From NCBI GenBank assembly GCA_004555735.1, contig SFHH01000027.1:1-16858 (forward strand): a DNA stretch of 16,858 nucleotides. Reading direction: 5' to 3'. The position numbers and the translations under genes are program-made. The DNA comes from Acidaminococcus fermentans (lineage in GTDB: Bacteria > Bacillota_C > Negativicutes > Acidaminococcales > Acidaminococcaceae). Below are positions 14,201-16,858 of this stretch, in pieces; within the stretch, counting starts at the first letter, position 1; each line of letters begins with the position of its first letter. The notes under the pieces were generated by a model. The model did not search any database. It was not told the origin of the DNA and was given only the letters and a program-made list of their open reading frames with translations.

Positions 14201-16858
14201 CCTTTGGTGGCAACCAGGTCAATAATATGGGCAGCGGCATCGATACGGCCACCAACCAGTACGATACCCTCACCAATGGGGCCAACATCGGAGATGTGAA
14301 GAATATCGCCAGCAGTACCGTCCAGCCAGTCATCGATACGGTGAACAAGGGCTGGGAACTGGAAGTGGACGGCACCAAACGAAAAGACGTGACCCCCACC
14401 AGCCGGGTGGTGAACCTGGCGGCTGGCCAGAACATCCAACTGGGAGGCACCGGGGATACAGTGACCATTGCTACCGCTGACGATGTGCGGTTCAACACTG
14501 TCCGGGTGGGCGGCAGCAAGACTGGGGACACCTATGACGGTGGCATCGTGATCGGCAAACAGAGCGGGAAGAATGCCGATGGATCAGCCAGTGCCAACCC
14601 GGATGATAATTATTACATCACAGGCCTCCAGAATACCAACTGGGATGCTTCCAAGATCATGAAAGGCCGGGCGGCTACGGAAGACCAGCTCCAGGCTGTG
14701 GCCGATGAAATCAAGAACGGTACGGTGAAGGGGGATGTATTCGTCACCGGCGGCTCGGTGAAGTACAACGGAGAGGGCACCGGGACCAACGACGGTACTG
14801 GCAAGCTCTATCTGACGGAGCAGAATAAGACCGATCCTTTGGAAATCACCGGCCTCCACGATTACTATGCTACGGGGGGCAGTGTGACGGCTGATGGGAA
14901 GACATTGGAAATCACCCGGAATGATCGGGATGGAAAGGGGAATCCCCAAAAGATCTCCATCGATCTGAGCAATGTGCTGAAAAACGACCTGCGTCTGGTA
15001 CAGAATCCTGCAGCTGGGACCAATGGAAAATATACGGTGGCTCAGGATGGGACCGTGACCCTGAAGGTCCAGAATGCCGATGGGACCGTGAGCAACGACA
15101 TCACCATTGGGGGCTTCGAAGGAGTCGCCAAAGGATTGGATTTCGATGCCAATACCCGGACCACAACGGATGGAAAAGTCCATAATGTAAAAATGGGCGG
15201 GACCATCAAGGTCCAGGGTATCGATCCGGTATCCGGGCATACCTATAGTGCGGACAATGTGACCACGGAAGTGGATGACAGCGGCAACATCACCATCAAG
15301 CTGGATAAGGACCTGACGGCTAACACTGTCACCGTGGGCCAGGCAGGGAAAGCGGGAGAAAACGGAGCTGCCGGTTCCATCGGCATCAATGGGAAAGATG
15401 GGAAGGACGGTATCACCACCACCCTCATCCGCTCCGAAAAAGGCCAGCCGGGGAAAGACGGCACCAACGGCAAGCCCGGGGTGGACGGCACGGACATCAC
15501 CCGAATCGTCTACCAGAACGGACAGGACGGCACCGATGGGAAAGACATCCATACGGTCGCTACCTTGGAGGACGGCCTGAAATTCGCCGGGGACGACGGG
15601 CAAAACGATACCACGAAAGTCATCAGCAAGAAGCTCAACGAGCAGCTGGATATCATCGGGGGAGCCGCCCTGGACAGCCTGACGGATAACAACATCGGGG
15701 TGAAGAACAAGGACGGCAAGCTCTATGTCCGCCTGGCGAAACATGTGGACCTAGATAAAGATGGCAGCCTGAAAGCAGGGGATTTGACCATCGGGGCCTT
15801 CAGCAATACGGAGCTGACCACCAATAAGAACAACCATCCCTCCGCAGGCAGCTATGCAGTGGGCCTGAGCAATCGGGAATGGAGCGTGGCGGATCCGGAA
15901 TACGTGAGCGGCCGGGCAGCTACGGAGGATCAGCTGGCTAAGCTTTCTCAGACCATCACCGACAGCAATACCGTACGTACGGATTATCAGCTGGTCCAGA
16001 ATCCCAATACGGATGACGGAAGCTATACCGCCACCAATGGAGAACTGACCCTGACGGTACGGGATACGGAGCACAAGGACGATCCCAAGTACCCGGACAA
16101 GACCATCACCATCAAGGATATCGCTTCCAAGACGAAGGTGGACGAAGCCTACGATCGGACCGTGAAGTACGATATGAAAGACGGGAAGGTGGACAAGACC
16201 CATGTGACCTTCGAAGCTGCGGACGAAGCAGGCAATCCTCTGGATACCCAGGTGAGCCATATGGCCAGCGGGGCTTCGGAAATCACCGATGATGGGAAGG
16301 GCAATAAGACCTATACCTACAATACGGACAACAATGCCGCCAACATCGGTGACGTGAAGCGCCTGGCGGCTGAATCCGAACTGCACTACAGCGGGGATAC
16401 GGGTACGGGTACCAACCAGCTGAAGGACACGGTGGCTTTCAACGGCACAAAAGGACAGATCGTCACCGAAGCCACCAATGGCAAAGTCACCTTCAAGCTG
16501 GCAGACGACCTGACGACCCAGACCATCACCGTCACCGGCAAGGACGGAAAAGACGGCCAGCCGGGGACACCGGGCCATATCGGCATTGATGGCAAAGACG
16601 GGAAATCCGGTATCGGCATCGATGGCAAAGATGGCATCTCCATCAAAGGGGAAAATGGCACCATCGGCCTGAGCGGCAAAGACGGGATTTCCGTCAAAGG
16701 CAAGGAAGGCAAGGACGGCGTCACCATTACCGGCAAAGATGGAGTGGATGGCGTCAATGGAGCCGAAGGCCATATTGGCCTCAACGGCAAGGACGGCATG
16801 GTGGATATCTGGACCAAGCCGGGCAAACCGGGTGTTGACGGAAGGGATGGGGAAACCA
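9916..16858 (+). CDS. Downstream part of the trimeric autotransporter: heads, necks and stalk (partial, runs off the window)
   Basis: 2,314 uninterrupted codons in the same frame as the N-terminal part. It continues the head directly (LDDQGNITNS, then AVAVGSDVTAEG and SAVAIGHESYA). An independent start is doubtful: the first in-frame ATG (9994) has no good ribosome binding site, and any such product would lack a signal peptide. Head 1 uses many short A-V/I-A-I/L-G repeats. Head 2 uses mainly A-x-A-F-G repeats. The stalk carries three copies of a GRAATED module boundary and repeated L-x-DGLKFxGD / NIGV blocks. The sequence is Thr-, Asn-, Asp-, Gly- and Lys-rich with almost no Cys, as usual for surface fibres. 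Confidence 0.85.
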   Translation, partial: MDDQGNITNSRQGHYASDGTFVDRYYMVPRLIDSTDAVAVGSDVTAEGRSAVAIGHESYAKEYSVAIGENSVTDYMGVAIGKDNKAKYASTAIGHDNSADGYYTATLGVNNTAHGDESTAIGYGNSVDGQQQNGGTTPKAAYTHVLGSNNTVKGNYNAVFGDTNTVTGAYALALGGHNKISGENTNDADGDYGIAIGYGNTAENNALALGLNSKAIHDGSIAIGKSVNTTGDNNNKATDSIAIGTKAAVHMKNGIALGEEAYAGNNGDDSEGAISIGHQASSAAGESIAIGTKATTGNNNGSTGMKNIGAIAIGSNSTADTVYDIAMGWGANTKNTTNGGAIALGHNATIEQGGQASVAIGDSARVKENLHDAVALGSQAYADRAANNQGGYDPASNSKDHNAGSDPVWNSTLAAVSVGSAARTEWNQTNQKNISYAQQTRQITNVAAGKEDTDAVNVAQLKQVVDLVNNSGGGSGTGGSGVHDYSVNSVDSANDTNYNNTGATGTNAMAAGVSASATGAHSVAVGNGATAKGQDSIALGTGAVADGIGATVIGQYNTALGQNSLAFGGGYNKDQKGNTASGVASVAFGEGTQAIAEGTLAFGANTQAGSTEKDKKGIPLGQNAVAFGNGTKATGGRSLAFGERTVASANDATAFGNESIASSIGATAFGNKNQATGLYATAWGGGDKTVDNGDGTTSKIGTVASGTYATAFGERTEASGESATAFGSDSTASGKNALAFGENSTAEGENSLAALGGTVAKDAVNAAAIGKDAQAKLADSVALGSGAVADRQSGTKGYDAATGAETTQASPIWVAKANAIAVGNGSTLTRQITGVAAGSQDTDAVNLAQLKEVGKLARKHTTVSVGGTHATADDTLVKGGNLELKRHTTGGQANYNVALSKDVVLGEQEEHKGGSLVVNSVAQFRTAPGSQETDPVKEAVKIDGTTVSVVKNDGTNDQRQVVLGVGQDTGGYVALFEKTGKTPTYIFNAISSGITYLKDNQTYPADQANEFKRLEYGDITNGSTQFIATLDDGLKFSGDQGTASAVKLNQKLSVTGGETNKDNLVTANNIGVVSSQDGDNGKLEIKLNKDLTGLNTVTAGKAKIGHSADGVLDMVQNGQPTGGHAKGGDYVTGLTNKEWTVKDPTYVSGRAATEDELQIVSDAVSGNTTSITNNTTQITNNTNTIAKGLSFTTNTKDAANTTENYTGYKVVKRSLGDTIAIKASDEADGHSYSTANLTTRIAENGDISILMDEKPSFTTVTTGDVIYMGNPDRKDKDGKVAQADTIVHYGDKTLTDGKNITTSDNETKSTRLGYQDAQGLRHDIATMDDGQIYAGDITSDGKLDEKGFARTLNQKTTINGGVRETGKLTDGNIGVVSNGTDTLTVKLAKELKNLTSVTTGNTKLEGKGLTITNTTDETKNVVINGDKISFGGNQVNNMGSGIDTATNQYDTLTNGANIGDVKNIASSTVQPVIDTVNKGWELEVDGTKRKDVTPTSRVVNLAAGQNIQLGGTGDTVTIATADDVRFNTVRVGGSKTGDTYDGGIVIGKQSGKNADGSASANPDDNYYITGLQNTNWDASKIMKGRAATEDQLQAVADEIKNGTVKGDVFVTGGSVKYNGEGTGTNDGTGKLYLTEQNKTDPLEITGLHDYYATGGSVTADGKTLEITRNDRDGKGNPQKISIDLSNVLKNDLRLVQNPAAGTNGKYTVAQDGTVTLKVQNADGTVSNDITIGGFEGVAKGLDFDANTRTTTDGKVHNVKMGGTIKVQGIDPVSGHTYSADNVTTEVDDSGNITIKLDKDLTANTVTVGQAGKAGENGAAGSIGINGKDGKDGITTTLIRSEKGQPGKDGTNGKPGVDGTDITRIVYQNGQDGTDGKDIHTVATLEDGLKFAGDDGQNDTTKVISKKLNEQLDIIGGAALDSLTDNNIGVKNKDGKLYVRLAKHVDLDKDGSLKAGDLTIGAFSNTELTTNKNNHPSAGSYAVGLSNREWSVADPEYVSGRAATEDQLAKLSQTITDSNTVRTDYQLVQNPNTDDGSYTATNGELTLTVRDTEHKDDPKYPDKTITIKDIASKTKVDEAYDRTVKYDMKDGKVDKTHVTFEAADEAGNPLDTQVSHMASGASEITDDGKGNKTYTYNTDNNAANIGDVKRLAAESELHYSGDTGTGTNQLKDTVAFNGTKGQIVTEATNGKVTFKLADDLTTQTITVTGKDGKDGQPGTPGHIGIDGKDGKSGIGIDGKDGISIKGENGTIGLSGKDGISVKGKEGKDGVTITGKDGVDGVNGAEGHIGLNGKDGMVDIWTKPGKPGVDGRDGET
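11239..11307 (+). other. Adhesin neck motif 1
   Basis: QITNVAAGKEDTDAVNVAQL and the following KQV match the YadA neck/stalk signature (VAaG..dTDAVNvaQL), which narrows the wide head trimer into the coiled-coil stalk. It is followed by a Gly/Ser-rich linker (SGGGSGTGGSG, 11326-11358), unusual straight after a neck. Confidence 0.9.
11416..12402 (+). other. Adhesin head block 2 (A-F-G type head repeats)
   Basis: A second head with motifs such as SVAVGNGATAKG, SIALGTGAVADG, SLAFGGG, SVAFGEG, TLAFGANTQA, ATAFGNESIA, ATAFGSDSTA and NALAFGENSTAEG. Phe replaces Ile/Leu in most repeats. Codon use also shifts: GCT, GGT, GTA, TTT, CAA, TTA and TCA are more frequent than in the flanking GCC/GGC/CTG-rich parts. 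Acquisition as a recombined module is possible (inference). Confidence 0.8.
12403..12474 (+). other. Adhesin neck motif 2
   Basis: RQITGVAAGSQDTDAVNLAQ followed by LKEV, nearly the same as neck 1, closes head block 2 and leads into the long stalk starting with KLARKHTTVSVGG. Confidence 0.9.
13003..15930 (+). repeat. Modular stalk repeats of the adhesin
   Basis: Two diverged module types recur in frame. Type A (an xW-sVxDP.YVSGRAATEDqL block) has its RAATED at 13363-13380, 14668-14685 and 15913-15930, that is 1,305 and 1,245 nt apart. Type B (ATLDDGLKFSGD ... NQKL ... NIGVV ... KL.KDL) occurs near 13003-13200, 13888-14100 and 15550-15755. They are protein-level repeats typical of stalks assembled by duplication; the DNA copies are clearly diverged. 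Confidence 0.75.
15337..15546 (+). other. Collagen-like zone 1 in the adhesin stalk
   Basis: Uninterrupted Gly-X-Y triplets from GQAGKAGENGAAG to GKDGKDG (15337-15411, eight triplets plus Gly), then GQPGKDGTNGKPGVDGTD (15442-15495, six triplets) and GQDGTDGKD (15520-15546). They are separated by short hydrophobic linkers (ITTTLIRSEK and ITRIVYQN). A trimeric protein suits a collagen triple helix. Lys-Gly-Asp pairs such as GKDG and GQPGKDG are typical of bacterial collagen-like proteins. Confidence 0.8.
16537..16858 (+). other. Collagen-like zone 2 in the adhesin stalk (cut by the window end)
   Basis: GKDGKDGQPGTPGHIGIDGK continues for eight perfect triplets. Shorter Gly-X-Y runs follow, each broken by four-residue inserts (ISIK, ISVK and VTIT, each after a GKDG or similar), then GKDGVDGVNGAEGHIGLNGK and, at the end, PGKPGVDGRDG. 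The near-regular alternation of triplets and I-x-I-K/T breaks is itself a repeat. The array continues past the window. Confidence 0.8.

Larger units (their letters stand above)
9046..16858 (+). pseudogene. Giant trimeric autotransporter adhesin (YadA-like), interrupted by an in-frame amber stop; 3' end outside window
   Basis: One reading frame from the ATG at 9046 (AAAGGAAG just upstream) to the window end, about 2,604 codons, broken only by TAG at 9913-9915. Order: ESPR plus signal peptide (residues 1-60), head block 1 (to about 11235), neck 1 (11239-11307), a Gly/Ser linker, head block 2 (about 11416-12402), neck 2 (12403-12474), then a modular stalk with two collagen-like zones. The C-terminal beta-barrel anchor expected of this family lies beyond the window. 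Family knowledge: such proteins trimerise, pass the outer membrane through their own barrel and bind host or microbial surfaces. The frame is the same on both sides of the stop, so there is no frameshift. Whether it is dead, mis-sequenced or decoded by read-through is open; the pseudogene label is provisional. Confidence 0.85.

Noticed and set aside
12262..14439. A 725-codon open frame on the minus strand opposite the adhesin stalk
   Set aside because: Same cause: the repetitive GC-rich codons of the adhesin leave the antisense frame free of stops. No start signal and no recognisable domain.

Overview
The window looks like chromosomal DNA of a diderm Firmicute (class Negativicutes; an Acidaminococcus-like genome would fit, but genus is inference). 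The reasons are a Bacillus-like housekeeping order (lspA, rluD-type pseudouridine synthase, pyrR, smc, ftsY) next to a very large trimeric autotransporter adhesin with an extended signal peptide, which only makes sense in a cell with an outer membrane. Coding DNA is moderately GC-rich, and the + strand carries all genes except one.

Layout. (1) 50-838: a crotonase-superfamily enoyl-CoA hydratase-like protein that lacks one of the two classical catalytic glutamates. (2) 878-1110: a good sigma-70-type promoter and a 6S RNA (regulator of the housekeeping RNA polymerase) ending in a U-tract. (3) 1137-7596: a tight gene string lspA > rluD > pyrR > smc > ftsY with gaps of 2, 16, 11 and -4 nt, covering lipoprotein maturation, 23S rRNA modification, pyrimidine control, chromosome organisation and the SRP receptor. 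No separate promoter is visible for this string between the 6S RNA and lspA. (4) 7597-7838: a non-coding junction with a 12-bp hairpin, a 162-bp MITE-like element with 29-nt inverted ends and internal hairpins, and a 20-bp bidirectional terminator. (5) 7837-8595, minus strand: an alpha/beta hydrolase. (6) 8596-9045: intergenic DNA with a possible promoter and a multi-hairpin leader. The leader ends in an intrinsic terminator whose 5' arm can pair alternatively with an upstream segment, a riboswitch-like or attenuator-like arrangement. (7) 9046 to window end: the adhesin, an ESPR signal peptide followed by two YadA-like head blocks each closed by a neck motif, then a long modular stalk with collagen-like Gly-X-Y stretches. 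It runs off the window after more than 2,600 codons.

The most striking features are the adhesin and its leader. The adhesin frame is open from 9046 to the window end except for one in-frame amber codon (TAG, 9913-9915) with no frame change. As read, it gives a 289-residue secreted-type fragment and a 2,314-codon remainder without a signal peptide. This could be a recent nonsense mutation, a sequence error, or a leaky or suppressed stop that controls display of the adhesin; the window alone cannot decide. The adhesin is probably also controlled in cis by the terminator-bearing leader.
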